DNA of 64,000 nucleotides from Ralstonia mannitolilytica (lineage in GTDB: Bacteria; Pseudomonadota; Gammaproteobacteria; Burkholderiales; Burkholderiaceae): positions 248,001 to 312,000 of the forward strand of contig NZ_CAJPVG010000003.1 of NCBI RefSeq assembly GCF_905397375.1. Direction: 5' to 3'. The notes under the pieces were generated by a model. That model did no database searches, was not told where the DNA came from, and saw nothing but the letters and a program-made list of their open reading frames with translations. A program made the position numbers and the translations under genes. Positions 44,497 to 53,591 of this stretch are shown piece after piece (within the stretch, counting starts at the first letter, position 1; each line of letters starts with the position of its first letter).

Positions 44497-45315
44497 TCAG
44501 GAAATCAGCAGCGCGGCGAGCGGGAACACCGGCAGCAGCGCGTCGATCCGGTCGAGCACGCCGCCATGGCCGGGCAGCAGGCGGCTGCTGTCCTTCATGC
44601 CGACCTGGCGCTTGAGCAGCGATTCGAACAGGTCGCCGCCGATGCTCGCGGCCACCAGAAGCAGCGTCAGCACCAGGGCGACCAGGGTGCCGCGCCGATC
44701 AAATTCATACGAAAACCAGGTCGGCGCAAACCAGTGGGTCAGGCCCGCCACGGCGGCAATCAGCGCGACCAGCACGGCGCCCCCAATCGCCCCTTCCCAG
44801 GACTTGCCCGGGCTGATGCTCGGCGCGAGCTTGCGGCGGCCCACCGCCTTGCCGACAAAATATGCCCCCACATCGGCTGCCCAGACCAGCACGGCCACCG
44901 ACAGCAAGAACGCGATGCCCTCTGCACGCAACGTACTCACTGCATGGACAAACGCCGGCAGGATCACCATCCCAAGGAGCGCAAACACCAGCTGCCGCCC
45001 ACCTTGCAACGCGCGAATACCGCCCGCCAGCAGCATCCACGCCACGAGCCATGCGACAACGTCTGCGTAAAACAGCAGGCGGACATCGCCGCGGGCGGGA
45101 ATGTCGTACCACGCGATCGTCAGCAGAACGACGACCACGGCGTACAGCAGGGGGCCCCAACTGCCCGGCAGACGCACGAGGCGGCCCCATTCCCAGGCGG
45201 CCAGGGCGGCGAACACCGTCACCAATCCGACCAGCCCGGCGGGCGGCGCGAAAAACAGAATGGGAAGGATGACAATCAGCAGGCAGACAGCGGTAACCAC
45301 GCGGGTCAGCAGCAT
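44497..45315 (-). CDS. cdsA: phosphatidate cytidylyltransferase
   Basis: CdsA makes CDP-diacylglycerol, the precursor of all major phospholipids, in the inner membrane. The 272-residue protein has about eight membrane helices and the family signature near the C-terminus (SLLKRQVGMKDSS, then LPGHGGVLDRIDAL). It follows uppS by three bases and precedes dxr by 11 bases. Confidence 0.96.
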   Translation of the reverse strand: MLLTRVVTAVCLLIVILPILFFAPPAGLVGLVTVFAALAAWEWGRLVRLPGSWGPLLYAVVVVLLTIAWYDIPARGDVRLLFYADVVAWLVAWMLLAGGIRALQGGRQLVFALLGMVILPAFVHAVSTLRAEGIAFLLSVAVLVWAADVGAYFVGKAVGRRKLAPSISPGKSWEGAIGGAVLVALIAAVAGLTHWFAPTWFSYEFDRRGTLVALVLTLLLVAASIGGDLFESLLKRQVGMKDSSRLLPGHGGVLDRIDALLPVFPLAALLIS

Positions 45316-45318
45316 GTG

Positions 45319-46095
45319 TCAGGCTCCGGCGGACAGCGCGGGGGGGACATCGGTTTCGAGTTGGGCGCTGGTGCGGCCGAAACGGCGCTCGCGGTTGCGA
45401 TACCACGCAAAGGCGCGGTCAAGCTCGGCGGCATCGAAATCGGGCCAGTAGCGCTCGGTGAAGTACAGCTCGGAATACGCCAACTGCCACAACAGGAAGT
45501 TGCTGATGCGCTGCTCCCCGCCCGTGCGGATGAAGAGATCCGGTTCCGGTGCATAGGCGAGTGCCATGTACGGCGCGAGCGTTTCCTCGGTGATCGCTTC
45601 GGGCGCAATGCCGGGCTGCGCGGCCAGCAACGCGCGCATGGCCTGGAGAATGTCCCAGCGCCCGCCGTAATTGGCGAGGATCGTCACGGTGAGGCCGGGG
45701 TTGTTGGCCGTCTTGGCCTCGGCCTCGCGAATCAGCAACTGGATACGCGGGCTGAACGCCGCCAGATCGCCGACCACGCGCAGGCGGATGCCGTTTTCGT
45801 GTAGCTTGCTCACTTCGCGGCGCAGTGCCGTCATGAACAGCTTCATCAGGAACGTGACTTCCTCAGCCGGGCGACGCCAGTTTTCGGAGCTGAAGGCGAA
45901 CAGCGTGAGATAACCGACACCGCGGCGGGCCGCGGCTTCCACCGTGGCGCGCACGGCTTCGAGGCCGCGGCTGTGCCCGGCGACGCGCGGCAGATGGCGC
46001 TCGGTCGCCCAACGACCGTTGCCGTCCATGATGATGGCCACGTGCCGAGGCGTGTCGGCGGTATCGGGTACCGCCAGTGTGGAACTGATATGCAT
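45319..46095 (-). CDS. uppS: undecaprenyl diphosphate synthase
   Basis: UppS makes C55 isoprenyl diphosphate, the lipid carrier for peptidoglycan and O-antigen. The 258-residue cis-prenyltransferase has MDGNGRWA at 23-30 with the catalytic Asp24, FAFSSENWRRP, and the C-terminal RTGGEQRISNFLLWQ segment. The start at 46095 was preferred to an ATG 36 bases upstream that adds an arginine-rich extension. It lies 52 bases after frr. Confidence 0.96.
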   Translation of the reverse strand: MHISSTLAVPDTADTPRHVAIIMDGNGRWATERHLPRVAGHSRGLEAVRATVEAAARRGVGYLTLFAFSSENWRRPAEEVTFLMKLFMTALRREVSKLHENGIRLRVVGDLAAFSPRIQLLIREAEAKTANNPGLTVTILANYGGRWDILQAMRALLAAQPGIAPEAITEETLAPYMALAYAPEPDLFIRTGGEQRISNFLLWQLAYSELYFTERYWPDFDAAELDRAFAWYRNRERRFGRTSAQLETDVPPALSAGA

Positions 46096-46147
46096 GAATC
46101 GGATTTCCCGCCGCCCGCGCCCAGTGCGCATGCAGTGGGATACGGCC

Positions 46148-46708
46148 TTACACCGTCATGATTTCCTTGTCTTTCTCGGCGACGAGCTTGTCGATCTCGG
46201 CGACGAACTTGTCGGTCAGCTTCTGAACCTCATCGCCGCCACGACGCTCGTCGTCCTCGGAGATGGCCTTGTCCTTGACGAGCTTCTTCAGTTGCTCGTT
46301 GGCATCGCGGCGCAGGTTGCGCACGGCGACCTTGGCATCCTCGCCCTCGCCCTTGACGACCTTGGCCAACTCCTTGCGGCGCTCTTCGGTCAGCGGCGGC
46401 GTCGGCACGCGGATGAGGTCGCCCATGGTGGCCGGGTTCAGGCCCAGGTCCGCTTCACGGATCGCCTTTTCCACGACTTGCACCATCTTCTTTTCCCACG
46501 GCTGCACACCGATCGTACGGGCGTCCACCAGCGTCACGTTGGCGACCTGGCTGATCGGCACCATCGAGCCGTAGTAGTCGACCTGCACGTGATCGAGCAG
46601 GCCAGTGTGCGCGCGGCCCGTGCGGATCTTGGCCAGATCCGCCTTCAGAGCCTCGATCGACTTCTGCATTTTCTGCTCGGTATTCTTCTTGATATCGGCG
46701 ACGCTCAT
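46148..46708 (-). CDS. frr: ribosome recycling factor
   Basis: RRF splits post-termination ribosomes with EF-G. The 186-residue protein has the standard length and landmarks: KMQKSIEALKADLAKIRTGR near residues 13-32, then PLTEERRKEL and the C-terminal helix with DKEIMTV. Its start has GGAAG eight bases upstream. It follows pyrH after 171 bases that contain a large hairpin. Confidence 0.97.
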   Translation of the reverse strand: MSVADIKKNTEQKMQKSIEALKADLAKIRTGRAHTGLLDHVQVDYYGSMVPISQVANVTLVDARTIGVQPWEKKMVQVVEKAIREADLGLNPATMGDLIRVPTPPLTEERRKELAKVVKGEGEDAKVAVRNLRRDANEQLKKLVKDKAISEDDERRGGDEVQKLTDKFVAEIDKLVAEKDKEIMTV

Positions 46709-46807
46709 ACTTCCTCCGAACGATAACGGCCGGCCAGATGCGCACCCCGGGACACGACACAGGGCATCGGCACGGCCGAAAAGACAATAGGCGATTTTAC
46801 ATGGAAG

Positions 46808-46845
46808 CCGTTCGCCAACGCCATTGATGCGGCGTCAGCGAACGG
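46808..46845 (-). other. hairpin between pyrH and frr
   Basis: CCGTTCGC (46808-46815) and GCGAACGG (46838-46845) form an 8-base stem with a 22-base interior that can pair further (GCC/GGC). There is no T-tract on the minus strand, so it is not a standard terminator. It may be an RNA processing or stability element of the pyrH-frr transcript. Confidence 0.45.
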
Positions 46846-46879
46846 TAAAAAGACGCTTGCGGCAGCGGGCGAGGCGGCC

Positions 46880-47590
46880 TTAGACGTGAACGAGCGTGCC
46901 CTCGTCCTCGCCCATGATGACGCGCTTGAGCGCGCCCGGCTTCTGGATCGAGAACACCTTGATGGGCAGCTTCTGATCGCGGCACAACGCGAATGCCGTC
47001 GCATCCATCACCTGCAGGTTGCGCGAGATGGCCTCGTCGAAGCTGATGGTGGTGTAGCGGGTGGCGCTTGGATCCTTCTTCGGATCCGCGGTGTAGACGC
47101 CATCGACCTTGGTGGCCTTCAATACGATTTCCGCGCCGATCTCCGAGCCGCGCAGCGCAGCCGCCGTATCGGTGGTGAAGAACGGGTTGCCCGTACCCGC
47201 CGCGAAGATCACGATCTTGCCCTCTTCCAGCTGGCGAATGGCGCGCGGGCGGATGTACGGCTCAACCACCTGGTCCAGGCGCAGCGCCGACTGCACGCGC
47301 CCCTCGAGGTTGGCGTGGCGCATGGCATCCTGCAGCGCCAGCGCGTTCATCATGGTGGCCAGCATGCCCATGTAATCGGCCGTGGCGCGGTCCATGCCGG
47401 CCGCACCGCCAGCCACACCGCGGAAGATGTTGCCGCCGCCGATCACCACTGCCACCTGCACGCCCAGCTTCACGATTTCGGCGATGTCGTTGACCATCCC
47501 TTCGATGGTGCCGCGATTGATGCCGAAGGCATCGTCGCCCATCAGGGCTTCGCCGGAAAGTTTGAGTAGAACGCGCTTGTAGGCAGGCAT
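46880..47590 (-). CDS. pyrH: UMP kinase
   Basis: PyrH phosphorylates UMP to UDP, is hexameric and is normally feedback-inhibited by UTP and activated by GTP. The 236-residue amino-acid-kinase-fold protein has KLSGEAL near residues 9-15, VIGGGNIFRG at 51-60, and FAAGTGNPFFTTDTAA. The start at 47590 has GAGGA upstream and gives MPAYKRVLLKLSG; an upstream in-frame extension lacks similarity. It is separated from tsf by a 281-base gap with a large hairpin. Confidence 0.97.
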   Translation of the reverse strand: MPAYKRVLLKLSGEALMGDDAFGINRGTIEGMVNDIAEIVKLGVQVAVVIGGGNIFRGVAGGAAGMDRATADYMGMLATMMNALALQDAMRHANLEGRVQSALRLDQVVEPYIRPRAIRQLEEGKIVIFAAGTGNPFFTTDTAAALRGSEIGAEIVLKATKVDGVYTADPKKDPSATRYTTISFDEAISRNLQVMDATAFALCRDQKLPIKVFSIQKPGALKRVIMGEDEGTLVHV

Positions 47591-47745
47591 GGAGATCCTC
47601 GTGACGATTCCTGAGACGGGAGACAGGAAAGGGGGAAACGACGCTGCGATTGGCGAAGCCGGGCTTCGCGCATCCCGCAACCTTCTTGCGGGGGAGCCGT
47701 CCGGGTGGAATCCCGGGCGACGCCCGCGCAAGGAGGCTGCACCTG

Positions 47746-47775
47746 CAAACAGGGCACCTTGCGGTGCCCTGTTTG
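47746..47775 (-). terminator. 13-base perfect hairpin between tsf and pyrH
   Basis: CAAACAGGGCACC/GGTGCCCTGTTTG with a 4-base loop is a very stable structure 96 bases past the tsf stop codon. The U-tract is only GTTTGC, so it may pause, partially terminate or protect the 3' end of the rpsB-tsf mRNA. Confidence 0.65.
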
Positions 47776-47871
47776 CTCGGCATTATACGATCGCGCCGAC
47801 GGAGAAAAGTTGCCCTGCCGGCCAGCGCCGGAGGGCGGATCGACTCGCCATCGGAAGCAATCGAACCAGCA

Positions 47872-48762
47872 TTACGCCTGTTGCTTGGCAGCCGCCACCT
47901 GGGCAGCCACTTCGGCAGCGAAGTCGTCCTGCTTCTTCTCGATGCCCTCGCCCACCACATACAGCGTGAAGCTCTTCACGGTCGTGTTGGCAGCCTTGAG
48001 CATCTGCTCCACGGTCTGCTTGTCGTTCTTCACGAACGGCTGATTCAGCAGCGAGACTTCCTTCAGGTACTTCTGCACGCTGCCTTCCACCATCTTGGCA
48101 ACGATTTCGGCCGGCTTGCCGGACTCGGCAGCCTTCTGCTCGGCAATGCTGCGCTCCTTGGCGATCAGCTCAGCCGGCACGTCGTTCGACGACAGTGCCA
48201 CCGGCTTCATGGCCGCCGCGTGCATCGCCACGTCCTTGGCGGCCACGTCGTCGCCTTCGAAGGCCACCATCACGCCGATGCGGGTGCCGTGCAGGTACGA
48301 AGCGAGCTTCGAACCCTCGAAGCGCTGGAAGCGGCGGATCGTCATGTTCTCGCCGATCTTGCCGATCAGGCCCACGCGCACGTCTTCCACCGTCGGGCCG
48401 AAGCCGTCCTGCGACAGCGGCAGCGCGCCGACAGCCGCAACGTCAGCCGGGTTGTTCTTGGCAATCAGTGCGGCGACCGAGTTGGCGAAGGCCAGGAACG
48501 AATCGTTCTTCGAGACGAAGTCGGTTTCGCAGTTGATCTCGACCAGCGCGCCGGTCGTGCCTTCGACGGCTGCGGCGACCACGCCTTCAGCCGTGATGCG
48601 CGAGGCGGCCTTGCCAGCCTTGTTGCCGAGCTTCACGCGCAGGATCTCTTCGGCCTTTTCCATGTTGCCTTCGGCTTCGGTCAGGGCCTTCTTGCATTCC
48701 ATCATCGGCGCGTCGGTCTTCGCGCGCAGTTCTGCCACCATGCTTGCGGTAATTGCCGCCAT
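47872..48762 (-). CDS. tsf: elongation factor Ts
   Basis: EF-Ts exchanges GDP for GTP on EF-Tu. The 296-residue protein has the N-terminal UBA-like helix (LRAKTDAPMMECKKAL), the core TDFVSKND motif near 80-87, and the two dimerisation-type repeats. AGGAG lies seven bases before the ATG at 48762. It is downstream of rpsB with an intervening terminator, as in other bacteria. Confidence 0.97.
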   Translation of the reverse strand: MAAITASMVAELRAKTDAPMMECKKALTEAEGNMEKAEEILRVKLGNKAGKAASRITAEGVVAAAVEGTTGALVEINCETDFVSKNDSFLAFANSVAALIAKNNPADVAAVGALPLSQDGFGPTVEDVRVGLIGKIGENMTIRRFQRFEGSKLASYLHGTRIGVMVAFEGDDVAAKDVAMHAAAMKPVALSSNDVPAELIAKERSIAEQKAAESGKPAEIVAKMVEGSVQKYLKEVSLLNQPFVKNDKQTVEQMLKAANTTVKSFTLYVVGEGIEKKQDDFAAEVAAQVAAAKQQA

Positions 48763-48895
48763 TCTCATGCTCCTTGTTTCAGATCGTCGTCCGGTCGCGC
48801 GCGGTTTCATCCTCGCGTTGCGCCGTCCTGCCGTCCGGTTTCCATCGGACGCACCACCCAATACGACGCGGGCGGGTCATCCGCATGACAAATTC

Positions 48896-48925
48896 AAAAA
48901 AAAGGGGCGTTCGTTACGCGCCCCT
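48896..48925 (-). terminator. rpsB-tsf intergenic terminator/attenuator
   Basis: A 7-base stem AGGGGCG/CGCCCCT with a 9-base loop is followed on the minus strand by eight consecutive T residues. It lies between rpsB and tsf, where a partial terminator could set the ratio of S2 to EF-Ts. Confidence 0.88.
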
Positions 48926-49018
48926 GTTTGGCCATCGATTTCGGTGGGGTACCGCCTCACCGGCATGGCCTGGCGTGCGTCCCGCGCGATCACGCACGGG
49001 CGCGCGCCTTCTTGTGTT

Positions 49019-49762
49019 TTAGCCTTCCTGGACTTCGACGAAGTCGTCGCCGCCGCGAGCCGCTTCCACCACTTCCTGCACCGCGTTGGCACGGCCTTCC
49101 AGGATCGCGTCGGCCACGCCGCGCACGTACAGTGCAACAGCCTTGCTCGAGTCGTCGTTACCCGGGATGACGTAGTCGATGCCTTCCGGCGAGTGGTTCG
49201 TATCAACCACGCCAATCACCGGAATGCCCAGCTTGGCAGCTTCGGTCACGGCAATCTTGTGATAACCGACGTCCACCACGAAGATGGCGTCCGGAATGCC
49301 GCCCATGTCCTTGATGCCGCCGATGGACTTTTCCAGCTTGTCCATTTCGCGCTCGAACATCAGCGCTTCCTTCTTGCTCATGGTGTCCAGCGCGCCGGCT
49401 TCCTTGGCGGCTTCCATGTCCTTCAGGCGCTTGATGGAGGTCTTGACCGTCTTGAAGTTGGTCAGCATGCCGCCGAGCCAGCGGCTGTCGACGTACGGCA
49501 TGCCTGCACGAGCGGCTTCCTCGGCCAGGATCTCACGCGACTGGCGCTTCGTGCCGACGAACAGGATGGTGCCCCGGTTGGCTGCCAGTTGGCGCACGTA
49601 CTTCAGTGCGTCCAGGTACATCGGCAGCGTCTTTTCGAGGTTGATGATGTGAATCTTGTTGCGATGGCCGAAGATGAAGGGGGCCATCTTGGGGTTCCAG
49701 AAGCGGGTCTGGTGGCCAAAGTGGACACCGGCTTCCAGCATTTCGCGCATGGTCACGGACAT
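49019..49762 (-). CDS. rpsB: 30S ribosomal protein S2
   Basis: S2 is a 30S subunit protein that helps S1 bind. The 247-residue protein starts MSVTMREMLEAGVHFGHQTR, with KMAPFIFG, GTKRQ and RWLGGMLTNF landmarks. GGAG lies seven bases before the ATG. A strong promoter lies about 135 bases upstream, leaving a leader that could hold an S2-binding autoregulatory site. Confidence 0.98.
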   Translation of the reverse strand: MSVTMREMLEAGVHFGHQTRFWNPKMAPFIFGHRNKIHIINLEKTLPMYLDALKYVRQLAANRGTILFVGTKRQSREILAEEAARAGMPYVDSRWLGGMLTNFKTVKTSIKRLKDMEAAKEAGALDTMSKKEALMFEREMDKLEKSIGGIKDMGGIPDAIFVVDVGYHKIAVTEAAKLGIPVIGVVDTNHSPEGIDYVIPGNDDSSKAVALYVRGVADAILEGRANAVQEVVEAARGGDDFVEVQEG

Positions 49763-49895
49763 GAAATTCTCCAGTCGGGTTAGGTCTGAAGCCGCCTCAG
49801 ACATCTCTCGCATGCGGTACGAGAAACACCCGCGGTGAAGCGGCTCGCGATTTCAAGCGCCGCCAACCACATGGCCGGCAACTGCTTAGCCTGCG

Positions 49896-49925
49896 ATTAT
49901 AGCGACAAAAACCCAATCGACTCAA
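49896..49925 (-). promoter_or_regulatory. rpsB promoter
   Basis: TATAAT (49901-49896) is a perfect -10 box, with TTGAGT (49925-49920) as -35 at an 18-base spacing. It points into the rpsB leader and is one of the best sigma-70 matches in the window. Confidence 0.8.
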
Positions 49926-49968
49926 GACCTTCCGCGCACTTGCAGCGAACAGGCGGAAGCTCGCCCCG

Positions 49969-49979
49969 CCCCCCCCCCC
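49969..49979. repeat. 11-base cytosine homopolymer
   Basis: An uninterrupted C11 tract lies between the rpsB and map promoters, preceded by CGCCCCG. Such tracts are prone to slippage and also to sequencing error. Confidence 0.9.
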
Positions 49980-50005
49980 GGAAAACCCCGTCCGGGCCGC
50001 TTTGG

Positions 50006-50014
50006 TGCGATAAT
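50006..50014 (+). promoter_or_regulatory. map extended -10 element
   Basis: TGCGATAAT (TG-N-GATAAT) matches an extended -10 promoter, 56 bases before the map start codon. No good -35 box is present at 17 bases, which an extended -10 can compensate for. Confidence 0.55.
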
Positions 50015-50070
50015 CAGCCTTTTAGCAACGACGCATCGCCCGCGCGTTTGCGTGCAGAAAGAGTCACAGC

Positions 50071-50895
50071 ATGGCCGTTACCCTCCACACCGCCGAAGAC
50101 ATCGCGCACATGCGCGTGGCCTGCCGGCTTGCCTCCGAAGTCCTGGACTACATCACGCCGTTCGTCAAGCCGGGTGTGACCACGGGCAAACTGGACGAGC
50201 TGTGCCATGCCTACATGCGTGACGTGCAAGGCACCGTGCCCGCCCCGTTGAACTATGCGCCGCCGGGCTACCCGCCCTTCCCCGCCTCGATCTGCACGTC
50301 GGTCAATGACGTCATCTGCCATGGCATTCCTGGCGACAAGGTGCTCAGGAACGGCGACATCGTCAACCTCGACATCACGGTCATCACCAAGGAAGGCTAT
50401 TACGGCGACACCAGCCGCACCTTCATCGTCGGCGAAGGCTCGATCCTGGCGAAGCGCCTGACACAGGTGACCTTCGAGTGCATGTGGAAGGGGATCGCCG
50501 CCGTGCGCCCCGGCGCGCGCCTCGGCGACATCGGACACGTGATCCAGCAGCATGCGGAAGCCGCCGGCTACAGCGTCGTGCGCGAATACTGCGGGCACGG
50601 CATCGGCAAGGTGTTCCATGAAGATCCGCAGATCCTGCATTACGGCCGTCCGGGCACCGGCATGGAGCTCAAGGCCGGCATGATCTTCACGATCGAGCCG
50701 ATGATCAACGCCGGCAAGCGCGATATCCGCACGATGCCCGACCAGTGGACCGTCAAGACGCGCGACCGCAGCCTGTCGGCCCAATGGGAACACACGGTGC
50801 TCGTGACGGACACCGGTTATGAAGTGCTGACGGTGTCGGCGCTGACGCCGCCGCCGCCCGAGTTCGTCCGCGAAAGCGCTCCGGCCGCGGCCTGA
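50071..50895 (+). CDS. map: type I methionine aminopeptidase
   Basis: MetAP removes the initiator methionine from nascent proteins. The 274-residue protein has the full metal and catalytic set: His84, Asp101, Asp113, His176, Glu209 and Glu240 (CHGIP, NLDITV, YGDTSRTF, CGHGIG, FTIEPM, WEHTVLV). AAAGAG precedes the ATG. It is divergent from rpsB, and glnD follows after a terminator. Confidence 0.97.
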   Translation: MAVTLHTAEDIAHMRVACRLASEVLDYITPFVKPGVTTGKLDELCHAYMRDVQGTVPAPLNYAPPGYPPFPASICTSVNDVICHGIPGDKVLRNGDIVNLDITVITKEGYYGDTSRTFIVGEGSILAKRLTQVTFECMWKGIAAVRPGARLGDIGHVIQQHAEAAGYSVVREYCGHGIGKVFHEDPQILHYGRPGTGMELKAGMIFTIEPMINAGKRDIRTMPDQWTVKTRDRSLSAQWEHTVLVTDTGYEVLTVSALTPPPPEFVRESAPAAA

Positions 50896-50941
50896 TCTCA
50901 CACGGCAGGCGCGCCGCAGGGGCCGCGCCCATCTTTTTTTC

Positions 50942-50975
50942 ACAGCGACCGGCCAGTCACGCCGGTCGCTGTTTC
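50942..50975 (+). terminator. rho-independent terminator of map
   Basis: A perfect 12-base stem ACAGCGACCGGC/GCCGGTCGCTGT with a 7-base loop is followed by TTTC. It lies just before glnD, so glnD expression may depend on readthrough or a promoter within this region. Confidence 0.8.
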
Positions 50976-50990
50976 ATTCCCGCTCCATTC

Positions 50991-53573
50991 ATGCACACTG
51001 CCGCCGTTCCTGCCGAAACGTCACCGCGCGACGCCCTGAAGGCCGAACGCGCGCACCTGTTCGCGCAGTTCGACCAGCACGCCAATGTGCAGCAGCTCGT
51101 CACCCGCCTTGCCAGGGCGGTAGACCGCACCCTCGTGCAGCTCTGGCAGCAGGCCGACATGCCGGCCAACTGCGCCCTGATCGCGGTGGGCGGCTATGGG
51201 CGGGGTGAGCTGTTTCCGCATTCCGACGTCGACATTCTGCTGCTGCTCCCGCATGCCGCCGACAAGGCGCTGGAAGCAAGCCTGGAGGCCTTCATCGGGC
51301 GCTGCTGGGACATGGGGCTCGACATCGGCTCTTCGGTGCGCACGGTCGACGAATGCATCAAGGAAGCCGAGCAAGACGTGACGGTGCGCACGTCGCTGCT
51401 GGAAGCGCGCTTGCTGACCGGCGACGAAGGCCTGTACCGCACGTTCGAGACGCACTACCAGGGTCACCTTGACGCGGCGGATTTCTTCCAGTCGAAGCTG
51501 CTGGAGATGCGCCAGCGGCACGCCAAGTATCAGGACACGCCGTATTCGCTCGAGCCGAACTGCAAGGAAAGCCCGGGCGGCCTGCGCGATCTGCAGGTGA
51601 TCCTGTGGATGACGCGTGCCGCAGGTTTCGGCTCCAGCTGGAGCGAGCTGCTGAGCAACGGCCTGCTCACGCGCCGCGAAGCGCAGGAACTGGCCGCCAA
51701 CGAGCGCCTGCTCAAGACCGTGCGGGCGCGGCTGCATCTGCTGGCCGGGCGCCGCCAGGACGTGCTCGTGTTCGACCTGCAGACGCAACTGGCGGAGTCC
51801 TTCGGCTACCGGCCGACCACCGCCAAGCGGGCCAGCGAACAGCTCATGCGCCGCTATTACTGGGTCGCCAAGGCCGTCACGCAACTCAACACCGTGGTGC
51901 TGCAGAACATCGAGGCACGGCTGTTTCCAAGCGAGCTCGATATCACGCGCACGATCAACGAGCGCTTTGTCGAGCGGCAAGGCATGCTCGAGATCGCCGA
52001 CCCGGATCTGTACCAACGTGAGCCGACGGCCATTCTGGAAACGTTCCTGCTGTATGAGCAGGTGCGCGGCATCAAGGGCCTGGCCGCCAACACGCTGCGC
52101 GCGCTGTACAACGCCCGCACGCTGATGGACGCCAAGTGGCGCAAGGACCCGGCCAACCGCGCGCTGTTCCTGTCGATCCTGCAACAGCCGCAGGGCATCA
52201 CGCATGCGCTGCGGCTGATGAACCAGACGAGCGTGCTTGGCCGCTACCTGGTGAACTTCCGCCGCATTGTCGGGCAGATGCAGCACGACCTGTTTCACGT
52301 CTACACGGTCGACCAGCACATCCTGATGGTGGTGCGCAACATCCGGCGCTTTGCCATTGTCGAGCATACGCACGAGTTCCCGTTCTGCAGCCAGTTGATG
52401 GCGAATTTCGACAAGCCGTGGGTGCTGACCATCGCTGCGTTGTTCCACGACATTGCAAAGGGCCGCGGCGGAGATCACTCCGTGCTGGGCATGTCCGACG
52501 CGCGGCGCTTCTGCAAGGAGCACGGCATCGCCAAGGAAGACGCCGACCTCATCGTCTGGCTGGTCGAACACCACCTGACGATGAGCCAGGTGGCGCAGAA
52601 GCAGGACCTCGGCGACCCGGAAGTCATCCGCCGCTTTGCCGACCTGGTTGGCACGGAGCGGCGCCTGACCGCGCTGTATCTGCTGACGGTGGCCGACATT
52701 CGCGGCACCAGCCCCAAGGTGTGGAACGCCTGGAAGGGCAAGCTGCTGGAAGACCTCTACCGCATGACGCTGCGCGTACTGGGCGGCGCCACCACCGACC
52801 CGCACGCCGTGCTCGAGGGCCGCAAGGAAGAAGCGCGCGCCCTGCTGCGGCTCGCGGCGCTGGACGACACCGCGCATGAGGCGCTGTGGAAGCAACTCGA
52901 TGTGGGCGTATTCCTGCGCCATGACGCGCGCGACATCGCCTGGTTCACGCGGCACTTCTACAACCGCGTCGACACCACCATCCCGATCGTGCGGGCGCGC
53001 ATTTCGCCGGCCGGCGTCGGGTTGCAGGTGGCGGTGTACTCGCCTGACCGGCCCGACCTCTTCGCACGCATCTGCGGGTACTTCGAGCGCAAAGGGCTGA
53101 CGATTCTCGATGCGAAGATCCACACCACCCACCACGGCTACGCGCTCGACACGTTCCAGGTGGCCGACCCCGGCACGGGCCTGGTGGAGCCCGGCCACTA
53201 CCGCGACATCATCACGCTCGTCGAGCACGAACTCGCGGAGCAGATCGCGCTCGAGGCTGCACTGCCGGAGCCGCCGCGCGGCCGCATCTCGCGCCAGTCG
53301 CGCAGCTTCCCGATCAAGCCGCGCGTGGACCTGCGCCCCGACGAGCGCGGCCAGTACTACCTGCTTTCCATCTCCGCCACCGACCGCACGGGCCTGCTGT
53401 ATGCCATTGCGCGCGTGCTCGCACGGCATCGCGTGTCGGTGCAATCCGCTCGCATCAACACGCTTGGCGAACGTGTGGAAGACATCTTCCTCGTCGACGG
53501 CACCCGCCTGACGCAGGACAACAAACTGCAGCTCGAACTCGAAAGCGAGCTGCTCGATGCGCTCGCCATCTGA
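50991..53573 (+). CDS. glnD: bifunctional uridylyltransferase/uridylyl-removing enzyme
   Basis: GlnD senses glutamine and adds or removes UMP on PII proteins. The 860-residue protein has the nucleotidyltransferase motif GGYGRGEL at 67-74 with Asp79 and Asp81, an HD domain with LFHDIAKGRGGDH near 484-496, and two C-terminal ACT domains (about 675-760 and 785-860) that bind glutamine. The start codon lies 16 bases after the map terminator, without an obvious Shine-Dalgarno sequence. The PII gene is not in the window. Confidence 0.97.
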   Translation: MHTAAVPAETSPRDALKAERAHLFAQFDQHANVQQLVTRLARAVDRTLVQLWQQADMPANCALIAVGGYGRGELFPHSDVDILLLLPHAADKALEASLEAFIGRCWDMGLDIGSSVRTVDECIKEAEQDVTVRTSLLEARLLTGDEGLYRTFETHYQGHLDAADFFQSKLLEMRQRHAKYQDTPYSLEPNCKESPGGLRDLQVILWMTRAAGFGSSWSELLSNGLLTRREAQELAANERLLKTVRARLHLLAGRRQDVLVFDLQTQLAESFGYRPTTAKRASEQLMRRYYWVAKAVTQLNTVVLQNIEARLFPSELDITRTINERFVERQGMLEIADPDLYQREPTAILETFLLYEQVRGIKGLAANTLRALYNARTLMDAKWRKDPANRALFLSILQQPQGITHALRLMNQTSVLGRYLVNFRRIVGQMQHDLFHVYTVDQHILMVVRNIRRFAIVEHTHEFPFCSQLMANFDKPWVLTIAALFHDIAKGRGGDHSVLGMSDARRFCKEHGIAKEDADLIVWLVEHHLTMSQVAQKQDLGDPEVIRRFADLVGTERRLTALYLLTVADIRGTSPKVWNAWKGKLLEDLYRMTLRVLGGATTDPHAVLEGRKEEARALLRLAALDDTAHEALWKQLDVGVFLRHDARDIAWFTRHFYNRVDTTIPIVRARISPAGVGLQVAVYSPDRPDLFARICGYFERKGLTILDAKIHTTHHGYALDTFQVADPGTGLVEPGHYRDIITLVEHELAEQIALEAALPEPPRGRISRQSRSFPIKPRVDLRPDERGQYYLLSISATDRTGLLYAIARVLARHRVSVQSARINTLGERVEDIFLVDGTRLTQDNKLQLELESELLDALAI

Positions 53574-53591
53574 GCGCCAGGGTTTTGATTC

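Larger units (their letters stand above)
49763..50070. other. rpsB/map divergent intergenic region
   Basis: This 308-base stretch has no gene. It holds the rpsB leader (about 49763-49889), the rpsB promoter, an 11-base cytosine run and the map promoter. Confidence 0.7.
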
